This document shows positions 28,501-36,673 of a stretch of DNA of 55,213 nucleotides, piece by piece. The notes under the pieces were generated by a model that had not been told where the DNA came from, made no database searches, and worked only from the letters and a program-made list of their open reading frames with translations. Position 1 is the stretch's first letter; each line of letters opens with the position of its first letter. The DNA lies in the IMG/VR virus record IMGVR_UViG_3300042291_000512, positions 1 to 55,213 of that record, one strand, 5' to 3'. The translations under genes and the position numbers were made by a program. This DNA comes from a virus.

Positions 28501-31500
28501 CAGTAGTTCTTGGCGCAAATTCAAGAGGGATTGTAAATGATTACAGACCATCTATAACCGATATTAGATTAAAGCAAGGTTCTAAATATCTTGCGTTTAG
28601 TTCAAGTGCACATGTGTTGGATAACTTAAATACTCATGGTACATTCTATATAGCAACGGCATCTATAATAGATACCAATGTTACGGCCGGTAATGTTCAA
28701 TTTACTTCATCATTTTTAGTACCATATACTGCATCTTTAATAGTAAGTGCTTCATCAAATATGACAGATTTAAGTGGAAGTATTGAGTATCCCTTAATTA
28801 TACATCCATACTTTACATCTTCGATTTATAGCGCTAGTGTATTTGTAAACTATACAAAGATATTAGAAGGAGCTCCGCCAATTCAAATAATAATATCACC
28901 CACATCGGTAGCATTAACAGCAGATGAAGTTGGATACATTACACCAGGTGGATACTCCGCAGCAAATACAACGATACAAGTAAAAGACGGAGATGATTTT
29001 TTAAAATTAACAACAACTGAATCTTTTGCAAACGCCGATACTAGAAAAGGTACATACACAATTAATTCAATAGCTGCAAATGCTATTCAAGTTACAAAAA
29101 TAGCATCTTCATCTTTATCTGGATTAACAGGAACTGTAACTTATAATCGATTTGATTATCCATTTGTTTCTGCAAGTGCACTTTATACACTTCAAGTATA
29201 TCCTTACGCATTGGGTGCTGGGCATCAACCTACTTCATCTATTTTTACTCGTACGCAAACATTTACAAAAAATGTAACACCACCTAAAGCTCGTAGTGTA
29301 GATTTCAAAGCATCCGCATATACAGTAAACTATGATAGAAATGGTAGAGTATCGTTAGCATCGCAATCGCCAATTATATTATCAGCAACTGCATTTAATA
29401 CAACCGCATCGGCTGATAAGGTATATATTGTAATATCGGAAATAGCGCAGGATGGTTCTGAAAGTGGTGAATCCGCACCAATACCCGGCGCGGGAAATCC
29501 TGTAACATTTACATTACCAGATGTAAACTTTGAGGATGTAGCACCCGGTTCAATAAAAACATTTAAAGTTAAAATTACTGATGGAAATCCATACACATCT
29601 CCAACTGTAAATCCATATAGGGCAGAAGCTCAATTAACGATAAGTGGTGTAAAAGCCGGTGCAGACTCATACAAGCTAGTAGCATCAAATGAAAGCACTG
29701 CTATAACCGCTGATTTATGGGGACCTACTATATTTTCTAATACCGGTATGAAAATCACCACATTTAATGGTACTCAACAATTAATAAATGAAACTAGTGC
29801 ATTACCACAAGCCAATTTATTTGATGAAAATTTAGACTTTGAGGGGAATCCGATTGGGGTATTAGGGTATTCATCCGCATCGATAGTTTATAAAGATAAT
29901 TGGATTGGATTAACTGGAGGAACGCCTCCAAAGCTCACAGCATTATCAAACCCCGCTTCAATTGGAGATATAATTAGTTGGACTACGCCAGCTACAAATA
30001 CATCTGGAAAAATTGTATATAGAGTAGATTTTGAAGGAGATTCATCTACAACTGACCCATTGGTAAGACCGTTAGCTAGACAAACTCAATTTGTAACTCA
30101 ATCAATATCTGTTCAATTTACACCACCACCTCCGTATGATGTAAAGATGACTAATGAAAATTCATCCGCAGTTTATAAAGTAGCGGGTACGTTATCATTT
30201 GCTGGAACTGGTACACAAATTAGAGTTTATAGAGGAGGCACTGAATTGGTGAATACGAATTATAATCCATTGGTACCAGGTCCTGATCTTGATGCATACG
30301 GAAATTATGGATATAAAGATAAATGTAGAATTAGTATAGACTCATATTCATCGGGTATAATTACTTTAGCCGGAACTTTAACTGGAGGTAACCCTGTTCC
30401 TGGTGCACCCGCAACAATGGGAGATATTATAGGTTGGGCTACACCGGCTTCAAATCCAAGTGCGCAAATAGTTTATGAAATTAATTGTGAAGGTAGGCAA
30501 ACTTTTTATAAAACACAATCCCTATCAATTCAATATGAAGGTAATGTAGGCCCGGGTCTTGTTATGAGAGGTGAGTGGGATGCAACTAAAGATTATTATG
30601 GTTCAGTTGAAAACATAAATGATAGATTGGATGTTGTTACTTACCAAGCCACTTCAGATGATACAAAATATTATGCAGCAATTAGTGGGTCTGGCCCAAA
30701 CACTTGGGTAAATCCAACTACATCAACTTTTTATAGAGGAGTATCGCCACCTGCAGGTTTTACTTTTAATGTACTAGCACAAGCACCAACACCAAGTACA
30801 ACACAAGTACCACCAGTAGCATATTGGAGATATTTGGGAACGCAAGATTTCTTTGTGGCAGCTAAGTTGGCAATATTTGAAAAATCATATGTTAAGAATT
30901 CTATAAACGTTGGTACTAAGGATACCAGTGGTGATTTTGCTAATATTGTAATAAACGGAGGAAGACCGGACCCATATATTGCTTTAGGGCAAGTTGGTAG
31001 TACTGCTGGAACGGCTGGTACATCTGGTACATCAACCACTGGATCTGGTGTTATCGGATATGATAAGCCTGGTATATTTTTAGGAATGTATGAAAATGGT
31101 TCTTTCGGTACAACTGGTAGATTCTCAATAAAAACTACTTCTACTTCTGGAAAGGGAATGTCTTGGGATGGTGATGTTTTAACTATTATAGGGGCAATTA
31201 GACAAATTCAACCGGGTGTTAGTGAGGGTTCGTTAAGGGGAGCTTGGACATCTGGAGATACTTATTACACAAATGATATAGTTTCATACGGAGGACAAAG
31301 TTGGAGATGTACATCGGCGCAAGCACAAAATTATCAAAACATTGCAACAAACGATACAAATGCATTAACTGGATATCCCGGTTCTGGTCCTTGGGCAATT
31401 GCGGCCTCAGCAGGAACATCTGGAACTTCAGGAGCTCTCGGTGCTACTGGTGGACCCGGTCCTGGTGTAGTTTATAGAGGACCGTGGGCTCAATTTGAAT

Positions 31501-33710
31501 CCGATGGAACTACTGCTAAACAATATTTCAGAGAACCAGCATCACCTGCAGCTGCGACAAGACGTGATGTTGTAAAAGGAAGTGATGGTGCATATTATTT
31601 ATGTAAGGTAAATCACACAACCGCAGTAGGTAGTGGGGGTGTTTCAACTAAACCAATTACTGGTGTTGATTATGCAACATATTGGGAATCATTTGGAGCA
31701 ACATTTAGTTCAGTAGCAACCGATGTATTATTATCACAGGATGCAACTATTACAAGAGCATTAGTTATGGGTAGTGATGATGATGGTATTGGTATAATAC
31801 GTTCCGTCGATGCAACTGCATTTAATGCAGGAGCTGGATTTTTTATGGATAAAACTGGAAGGGCTAGATTTGGAGACCCTACTGGAAATCAAATAAAATT
31901 TGATGGTACTAATTTTGAAATCACAGGTTCAATAAACGCAACGGACGGACAAATTGGGGATTGGGTTATTGATGCTACTACAAGAGCATTAAGAGATACT
32001 GATTCTCAAATAATACTTGACCCAAATATTCCTGAAATACAATTTTATACTGGTAGTGGTGCTGGTAGGGTAAAAAAAGTAAGTATTTCTCCTGTAAAAG
32101 CATTATCATCTCCAAGTGCTACACCTATAATATTATATCTTACTGGTTCATATACATTACCAACTCCATCTATAACAACCACAGCGGGCTATACTACTCA
32201 AGAAGTAAAATATTCGGCATATACAACTTCCGGTAGTGTATCGGATGGCGTAAATAATTTAGGTAGATATAACGTTACAGAACTTGGATTTGTACAAGTA
32301 ACTGCGAATATACCTACTTTCGAAGTAGAAACACCACCGAATTCAATATCACATACCACCACCTTTCCATCGTACTTCCCTCAATACTCAGAGCAAAAAC
32401 ACGGAGGATACTCTAGTCCACAAACAGCGGTTGCGTATTTGTATTTAGAAGCTGTTAAGGTTAGTGATGATAGTGTAATAGGGCAGTCGTATATTGGTAA
32501 TTCCAGTTCAACCGGAGAGTATGATGAGGGTAACTATTATATAGAAGATTTTTACTCCGTTACGGGTGATACTTTAATTATAAATGAATTTGGTGAAAGT
32601 ATTTACGCAAAAGATGTTATCGTAGGACAAATTATTACGGCGTGGGATTGGCATAGTTCGTTTAAAAAATACAAAATAGAAAATATCAAAACCAGAACTG
32701 TTAATAAAATATTCAAAGTATCAGCTGGCGGTAAGGAAGTGAAAGTTTCCGAAACACATGGATTTTGGCTAGACGGTAATGCAGAAATAAAAGTAAGTGA
32801 TTTAATACCGGGTGAAAGTAAAATAAATATAAAAGATGGCAATACTATAAAATTAGTAATTGTAGATAATGTTGAAATTATTGAAAGTGTTCAAACTGTA
32901 TATACGTTTGTTGTACCTGTTGCACATAACTACATTTCAAATGATATAATATCACACAATCCTAGTTATTGGGCACTTACCCCTGCAAATACAATATCTG
33001 CAGTTTCGTATCCATTTACCGGTGGAGAAATTACAACCAATATATTCTTAAGTGCTACAGGATTGATAAGATTTAGATATGCATTTTATTTTTACGCAGC
33101 AGCGGGCACCGCGGTAAGTTTAGGAGCGACTGTCGATAGTTATAGCACTTCAGTTTCAAATTGGACGTTTAATGCGTTTAGTACAATGACAGCACTCGGT
33201 GATACAATGTCAATACTAGCTCCAGCCAACTTTGTTGAAATTAATGCAGGTGGTTTGCAAGTAATATCGGATTCGGATAAATATGTTAGAATACCAAGAA
33301 GAGCTACGGGAGCGGCTGTTGGGGATTTACTTAAGGTATTCGGTGGAAATATCAGAACGGATAATATACTACCAAATGATACTGGACGAACGGTTGGTTC
33401 ATCTTATGAAAAGTATGATTATATGTATTCTGCGCATTACTATGGAACTCCATACGTTGCAGCCACGAACGGATATACATATTTAACAAATGGAATTATA
33501 TTACAATGGGGATACCAAGCCTACACTACAACAGCAACACCTGTGGTATTTCCAATAACGTTCCCTAATGCTGTTTATTCAGTACATGTAACAACAAACA
33601 GACTCAATTCGGGAGCAAATGGATATAATCATGCTGGTAGTCTAACAACAGCAGGATTTAGCGCAGTATTTGATGCAGTAGGTGGATGGTGGTCGGCAAT
33701 TGGAGCTTAA
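25551..33710 (+). CDS. Giant tail fibre protein with Ig-like repeats, CBM-like modules, Hint domain and gp53-like tip
   Basis: A 2719-residue fibre. Residues about 1-900 are mixed beta domains. About 980-1280 hold Ig-like repeats (ISPTSVALTADEVGYITPGG; VSPISVVLGANSRGIV). About 1375-1670 is a tandem repeat sharing GDIISWTTPATNTSGKIVY / GDIIGWATPASNPSAQIVY. Three carbohydrate-binding-like modules follow near 1672, 1895 and 1973 (LRGAWTSGDTYYTNDIVSYG type), separated by short GTSGTSG linkers. About 2060-2190 has the phage fibre block IKFDFDGT-like FDGTNFEITGSINATDGQIG. A Hint domain occupies 2336-2470. The last 100 residues (YLTNGIILQWGYQAYTTTAT, VVFPITFPNAVYSVHV) match gp53-like fibre tips that bind the receptor. 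The chaperone gene follows by 14 bases. Confidence 0.85.
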   Translation: MARIKKYADNLTQNLTYFQTFVTDTNPNSDYFRITEFKESFTGGKNGFLIEGSEYLKESTDIKIEILDVEGNPIYFEPGNGVPEYYEGLSKVIAVYIYEDTPIGNAKITILGELKTYLDGDGIAQPIPSEWAGIYNVKWEREFKVNRLLSNEDKVRFYVRPEVTISEIVKPIFSNVVAPKTQSGIINGIAQVPVAGTSLTNYTSPRTYILETVGNSFWTGSIVGTYLDTNLLVSDATSPLGSAAPLIPYKPLVTQVINSREILVQPPYTEYGLVANTENATYTGIFNYTEGVDNLKTALTGSFAKITLADLTTFVGDCARVKIFRKSTADLSDFQFVQEIQLESNEILVDLASTTKNQENYGLFDNINFKEYWVTSSNDLDASFEQSFLFDSIKLNSTSGVNKFFTTKSLNINEGIEYSLNFNVRKEAIGNRSNYIEAYLSGSKQTIVNGSPATLQVKQSIVRLDTQNSLLEKQIITENIKAEEINNARLYFDIKGFDWHIADVSLKASQETAFSPDEITFIQSVPRSLPVETFIYRFEFYDINNNYIPVLVEETKTFDGGNLQRIQKGLVFSPRSLTFQFDSGSNPVPPTVVGFTVTKNLLTGSVNYTSQSFDFFGDELFASDYTASFTGQRYPGLLSDITSDAPTMTVGNFTGSRGDKLVQIVKITGEVEGYTDTVIFTKVLDGFGGVNYLIRPYRGTQIRNSSTSSLEIQAIRIDGVNDIQLSSLTKPEKGWPDKQLHIISRSADGAEKFVNLSYASSSGYVRGLITGSLGSGEINYNAIFNRDSIDFRRTIYLISSASAASSPAYIASASVVASQILEDLQDGLDSGVVIYNADSFTINPRTDKLFKPVFGFATASFAKRGTAAAEIDAVTASFQVYPSMSINRDWVPEYWMYYMTQSLDPTITVVAKDDNKILIPSQKPEGVESFYVRSPLNQTKNLTLTFTYTEPWTSASVSIDKTFTIVPEGKQGDESIVFEVSPISVVLGANSRGIVNDYRPSITDIRLKQGSKYLAFSSSAHVLDNLNTHGTFYIATASIIDTNVTAGNVQFTSSFLVPYTASLIVSASSNMTDLSGSIEYPLIIHPYFTSSIYSASVFVNYTKILEGAPPIQIIISPTSVALTADEVGYITPGGYSAANTTIQVKDGDDFLKLTTTESFANADTRKGTYTINSIAANAIQVTKIASSSLSGLTGTVTYNRFDYPFVSASALYTLQVYPYALGAGHQPTSSIFTRTQTFTKNVTPPKARSVDFKASAYTVNYDRNGRVSLASQSPIILSATAFNTTASADKVYIVISEIAQDGSESGESAPIPGAGNPVTFTLPDVNFEDVAPGSIKTFKVKITDGNPYTSPTVNPYRAEAQLTISGVKAGADSYKLVASNESTAITADLWGPTIFSNTGMKITTFNGTQQLINETSALPQANLFDENLDFEGNPIGVLGYSSASIVYKDNWIGLTGGTPPKLTALSNPASIGDIISWTTPATNTSGKIVYRVDFEGDSSTTDPLVRPLARQTQFVTQSISVQFTPPPPYDVKMTNENSSAVYKVAGTLSFAGTGTQIRVYRGGTELVNTNYNPLVPGPDLDAYGNYGYKDKCRISIDSYSSGIITLAGTLTGGNPVPGAPATMGDIIGWATPASNPSAQIVYEINCEGRQTFYKTQSLSIQYEGNVGPGLVMRGEWDATKDYYGSVENINDRLDVVTYQATSDDTKYYAAISGSGPNTWVNPTTSTFYRGVSPPAGFTFNVLAQAPTPSTTQVPPVAYWRYLGTQDFFVAAKLAIFEKSYVKNSINVGTKDTSGDFANIVINGGRPDPYIALGQVGSTAGTAGTSGTSTTGSGVIGYDKPGIFLGMYENGSFGTTGRFSIKTTSTSGKGMSWDGDVLTIIGAIRQIQPGVSEGSLRGAWTSGDTYYTNDIVSYGGQSWRCTSAQAQNYQNIATNDTNALTGYPGSGPWAIAASAGTSGTSGALGATGGPGPGVVYRGPWAQFESDGTTAKQYFREPASPAAATRRDVVKGSDGAYYLCKVNHTTAVGSGGVSTKPITGVDYATYWESFGATFSSVATDVLLSQDATITRALVMGSDDDGIGIIRSVDATAFNAGAGFFMDKTGRARFGDPTGNQIKFDGTNFEITGSINATDGQIGDWVIDATTRALRDTDSQIILDPNIPEIQFYTGSGAGRVKKVSISPVKALSSPSATPIILYLTGSYTLPTPSITTTAGYTTQEVKYSAYTTSGSVSDGVNNLGRYNVTELGFVQVTANIPTFEVETPPNSISHTTTFPSYFPQYSEQKHGGYSSPQTAVAYLYLEAVKVSDDSVIGQSYIGNSSSTGEYDEGNYYIEDFYSVTGDTLIINEFGESIYAKDVIVGQIITAWDWHSSFKKYKIENIKTRTVNKIFKVSAGGKEVKVSETHGFWLDGNAEIKVSDLIPGESKINIKDGNTIKLVIVDNVEIIESVQTVYTFVVPVAHNYISNDIISHNPSYWALTPANTISAVSYPFTGGEITTNIFLSATGLIRFRYAFYFYAAAGTAVSLGATVDSYSTSVSNWTFNAFSTMTALGDTMSILAPANFVEINAGGLQVISDSDKYVRIPRRATGAAVGDLLKVFGGNIRTDNILPNDTGRTVGSSYEKYDYMYSAHYYGTPYVAATNGYTYLTNGIILQWGYQAYTTTATPVVFPITFPNAVYSVHVTTNRLNSGANGYNHAGSLTTAGFSAVFDAVGGWWSAIGA
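32556..32960 (+). other. Hint (intein-like) domain inside the tail fibre
   Basis: Codons 2336-2470 of the fibre encode a 135-residue Hint fold. Block A is SVTGDTLIINEFGESI with Ser in position 1. A block-B-like VSETHGFWLDG carries the conserved His. The C-terminal blocks read VPVAHNYISNDIISHN, with the canonical penultimate His and terminal Asn. The residue after Asn is Pro, not Cys/Ser/Thr, so normal splicing is doubtful. No homing endonuclease is inserted. Confidence 0.85.
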
Positions 33711-33724
33711 AAAAATAAAAATAT

Positions 33725-34096
33725 ATGATTTACTACGCAACATTTAATGAGACAGGTGATTATACCGGATTCTATACTGAAGAAATACATGGTGATAACA
33801 TACCAACACCAAATGTAGAATTGACAGAAGAGCAATGGAAAGAAGCTACTACTGGTAGATATAAATTAATAGATGGAGTGCACACACATACTCCACTTAT
33901 ACAAGAAGAAATAGATGCTAACGAATTGGCAATAGTTAAAAGTAATAGAAACAATTTACTTAACCAATCGGATTGGACACAATTGCCAAATAATCCACTA
34001 ACATCTGAAAAGCAGGAAGAATGGGCGGTTTATAGACAACAATTAAGGGATATACCGGAAACAATTCCATATGTATTTCCAACTCCTCCACTTTAG
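33725..34096 (+). CDS. Tail fibre assembly chaperone
   Basis: A 123-residue protein. Its C-terminal half has the hallmark of phage tail assembly chaperones: RNNLLNQSDWTQLPNNPLTS, then KQEEWAVYRQQLRDIPE. The N-terminal half (YYATFNETGDYTGFYTEEIH) is the part that reads the fibre. In other phages such proteins assist trimerisation of the fibre encoded immediately upstream and are often exchanged with it, and here the fibre tip gene ends 14 bases before. It shares the fibre's transcript. Confidence 0.9.
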   Translation: MIYYATFNETGDYTGFYTEEIHGDNIPTPNVELTEEQWKEATTGRYKLIDGVHTHTPLIQEEIDANELAIVKSNRNNLLNQSDWTQLPNNPLTSEKQEEWAVYRQQLRDIPETIPYVFPTPPL

Positions 34097-34132
34097 TATA
34101 TTAGTATTCCAGTATAAAAAAATTAAAAATAT

Positions 34133-34141
34133 ATACTTATA
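34133..34141 (+). promoter_or_regulatory. Late-type promoter element (C variant)
   Basis: ATACTTATA within TATACTTATATATA, 15 bases before the ATG at 34157. Confidence 0.6.
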
Positions 34142-34156
34142 TATAAATACTAACTC

Positions 34157-34441
34157 ATGGCACAAAAGACCGAACAATTACCAAAGGAAACATTAGATAC
34201 TCTAATATCATACCAAACTCAAGCAAACGAATTGATATTAAATTTAGGACAAATTCATTTAAGAATTAGAGAATTGCAATTGGAAATTAAAAAATTGGAA
34301 TCTGTTAAGGAAAATATAGAAACCGAATCTGACAAAATTGGATTGGAATTTAATCAAGTTATCAAAGATTTGGAAAACTTATATCCAAAGGGAGAAGTTG
34401 ATTTGCAAGAAGGTGTTGTTTTATTTGAATCTGCAGAATAA
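34157..34441 (+). CDS. Coiled-coil protein, paralogue of the gene at 37871
   Basis: A 94-residue, mostly helical protein. The stretch LGQIHLRIRELQLEIKKLES ... DLENLYPKGEVDLQEGVVLF aligns with FGQIYLRKKEIQDELTGLDD ... ALDDRYPQGRINLQDGTIQY of the gene at 37871. It has its own late-type element of the C variant (34133-34141), as does its paralogue. The pair brackets the glycosylation cassette. Function unknown; short coiled-coil proteins of this type are common in T4-like virion regions. Confidence 0.75.
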   Translation: MAQKTEQLPKETLDTLISYQTQANELILNLGQIHLRIRELQLEIKKLESVKENIETESDKIGLEFNQVIKDLENLYPKGEVDLQEGVVLFESAE

Positions 34442-34446
34442 ATAAA

Positions 34447-34478
34447 TTTGGTGCTTTCAATATAATTTCGTATCTTTG
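34447..34478 (+). promoter_or_regulatory. Bacteroidota-type promoter for glycosylation cassette
   Basis: TTTG at 34447-34450, a 20-bp spacer and TATCTTTG at 34471-34478. The predicted transcript would start about 12 bases before the ATG at 34496. Confidence 0.83.
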
Positions 34479-34495
34479 TTACAATTAATAAAAAT

Positions 34496-36673
34496 ATGTT
34501 AAAAAAGAAGTTACTCTATGTTGCTCCCCATTTATCTACCGGAGGACAACCACAATACCTATATAAGCAGGTAAAAGAATTCATAAAAGATTTTGAGATT
34601 GAAGTTGTTGAAATAAACAATAGCGGTGGTGATGCGTTTGTTGTTCAAAAAAATAGAATCAAATCGTTAGTACCTATACATACATTGGGGGATGATAAAT
34701 CTACGATACTAGAGATAATTCAGAAATTTAATCCTGATATTATACATTTTCAAGAAATACCAGAATTTGATTTAGCTCCATTTGTATTAGATAAAATATT
34801 TGAAAAAAATAGGTCATATTTTATTGTAGCATCTACACATGGTTCATTAACTAACCCATCTGAAATATCTTACCATCCTGATAAATACATTTTAGTATCA
34901 GAATGGAGTAGACAGAGATTTATTGAAACTGGAGTAGAAACCGACATATGGCAATATCCTATTGAAGATTATGTATTTGATAAAGAGGCTGCACAAAAGG
35001 AATTAGGATTAGACCCAACTTGGAAGCATGTACTTAATGTTGGGTTATTTGCACCAGGTAAAAATCAAGGAGAAATATTTGCAATAGCAACTCAACTACA
35101 AAAATATAAAATTAAATTTCACTTCGTAGGAAATCAGGCCGGAAATTTTGAACATTATTGGGGCCCATTGATGGAGCATGTTCCTGAAAATTGTGTAATA
35201 TGGGGAGAACGAACCGATGTGGATACATTTTATTCTGCAGTAGATATGTTTTATTTTGCATCTAAACTAGAATTAAATCCACTTTCAATAAAAGAAGCAC
35301 TTTCATATAAACTTCCTTGTATATTTAGAAAATTGCATACATATTTGGATACATATGATAATAATCCATTGGTAACTTATATTGATGACGATTTAAAATT
35401 AATTAAAAGAATTATATTAGAAAAACTACAACCGCAATTTAATGAAATACCTGGTTGGTTTTCATACGAAGATATATATAACGATGTAGTTACTTTATTA
35501 AATAACGAAGATACATTTGTTGAAGTAGGAACTTGGTTTGGTAAGTCTACAAATTATATGGCAAGTAAGATTAAAGAATCTGGTAAAGATATAAAATTTA
35601 CAACCATAGATACATTCAAAGGAACTGATAATGAAACATTGCATAAAAATATAGTAGATAGTTTTAGTGGAGATATATTTTATGAGTTCATAGATAACAC
35701 AGTCCTATCAAATAATTACGGCTCATTCGATATTATAAAAGACACATCTCATAATGCATCTAATAACTTTTCAAACAATAGTATAAATTATATAATGTTA
35801 GATGCTGGACATAGTTACGAAGATGTAAAAAATGATATTAATGTTTGGTACAAAAAAGTAAAACCAGGTGGTGTTATTAGTGGTGATGATTATGGAGGAA
35901 CTTTCTTTCCTGGAGTTACCCAAGCAGCGGATGAATACTTTTATAAACAATTCAATAGAGGATTTAGAACTTGGTATCGTAAAAAACCTCGTATTCAAAT
36001 AAAACATATGTTGACTAGACCCAATGATATGAGAGAAAGAGTATCTATTCAATCTATTAAACAATTGGAAAAATATGGAATGTATTACGAACCGATTGTA
36101 AATCAACCATACGAGGGATTTGCACCAGCTGAAAATTGTAGAAGGCCAGAACATATAAGTAAAGATAATAAGCCGGGTGAGTTATACCCTGGTGCAGGTT
36201 TAGGATGGATGACTGGTAGACACTATGGTTGCTACTTAGCACATAGAATGGCATTGGAAACTATGGATACTGAAAAATTTGATTACACTTTAGTATTTGA
36301 AGCAGATGCATTTATCTATACGGGTTTGGAAGAATTTGTTGAAATAGTACATAAAGCATGTTTCTTATCAGAAAGAGATAATGTTCCATTTATTTCATTT
36401 GCAGATAACCCATCAAGAGAAAAAACAAAAATTGATGAGTTGTTTTCAAAGACAGCAGCGAATCAAGACCTTGCACATTGTTATTTAATTCCAAATAGAG
36501 AAAAACAATGGTGGGCCGATAGATTAAAAGATTGTGGTTGGGATGTTGGTGATTTGTGGTTTAATCATGTATTTATCAATCACCCAAGACCAAGATATAC
36601 AACAAACAAAATGTATAGTAAGCAAGCAGAGGGATTCTCTTTATTGGATTTAACAGTTAAAACTTGGAGTTAA
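34496..36673 (+). CDS. Three-domain glycosyltransferase / methyltransferase / glycosyltransferase-like protein
   Basis: A 725-residue fusion. Residues 1-325 look like a GT-B glycosyltransferase of family 4 type (KLLYVAPHLSTGGQPQYLYK, HVLNVGLFAPGKNQGEIFAI, ELNPLSIKEALSYKLPCIFR). Residues 340-480 are a class I SAM methyltransferase: FVEVGTWFGKSTNYMA (motif I, Glu343-Gly345) and IMLDAGHSYEDVKND (Asp436), as in sugar or cell-surface methyltransferases. Residues 500-725 contain a GT-A-like domain with VFEADAFIY (Asp604) as a likely metal motif. A host-like promoter drives it, and its stop overlaps the next start by one base. It probably decorates a phage protein or sugar with a methylated glycan; the actual substrate is unknown. 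Confidence 0.78.
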   Translation: MLKKKLLYVAPHLSTGGQPQYLYKQVKEFIKDFEIEVVEINNSGGDAFVVQKNRIKSLVPIHTLGDDKSTILEIIQKFNPDIIHFQEIPEFDLAPFVLDKIFEKNRSYFIVASTHGSLTNPSEISYHPDKYILVSEWSRQRFIETGVETDIWQYPIEDYVFDKEAAQKELGLDPTWKHVLNVGLFAPGKNQGEIFAIATQLQKYKIKFHFVGNQAGNFEHYWGPLMEHVPENCVIWGERTDVDTFYSAVDMFYFASKLELNPLSIKEALSYKLPCIFRKLHTYLDTYDNNPLVTYIDDDLKLIKRIILEKLQPQFNEIPGWFSYEDIYNDVVTLLNNEDTFVEVGTWFGKSTNYMASKIKESGKDIKFTTIDTFKGTDNETLHKNIVDSFSGDIFYEFIDNTVLSNNYGSFDIIKDTSHNASNNFSNNSINYIMLDAGHSYEDVKNDINVWYKKVKPGGVISGDDYGGTFFPGVTQAADEYFYKQFNRGFRTWYRKKPRIQIKHMLTRPNDMRERVSIQSIKQLEKYGMYYEPIVNQPYEGFAPAENCRRPEHISKDNKPGELYPGAGLGWMTGRHYGCYLAHRMALETMDTEKFDYTLVFEADAFIYTGLEEFVEIVHKACFLSERDNVPFISFADNPSREKTKIDELFSKTAANQDLAHCYLIPNREKQWWADRLKDCGWDVGDLWFNHVFINHPRPRYTTNKMYSKQAEGFSLLDLTVKTWS

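Noticed and set aside
32556-32960. A complete homing intein
   Set aside because: No endonuclease insert is present (135 residues), and Pro follows the terminal Asn, so only an intein-like Hint domain is claimed.
36664-36672. TTG start for the heptosyltransferase
   Set aside because: ATG at 36673 makes the one-base TAATG overlap common in this genome.
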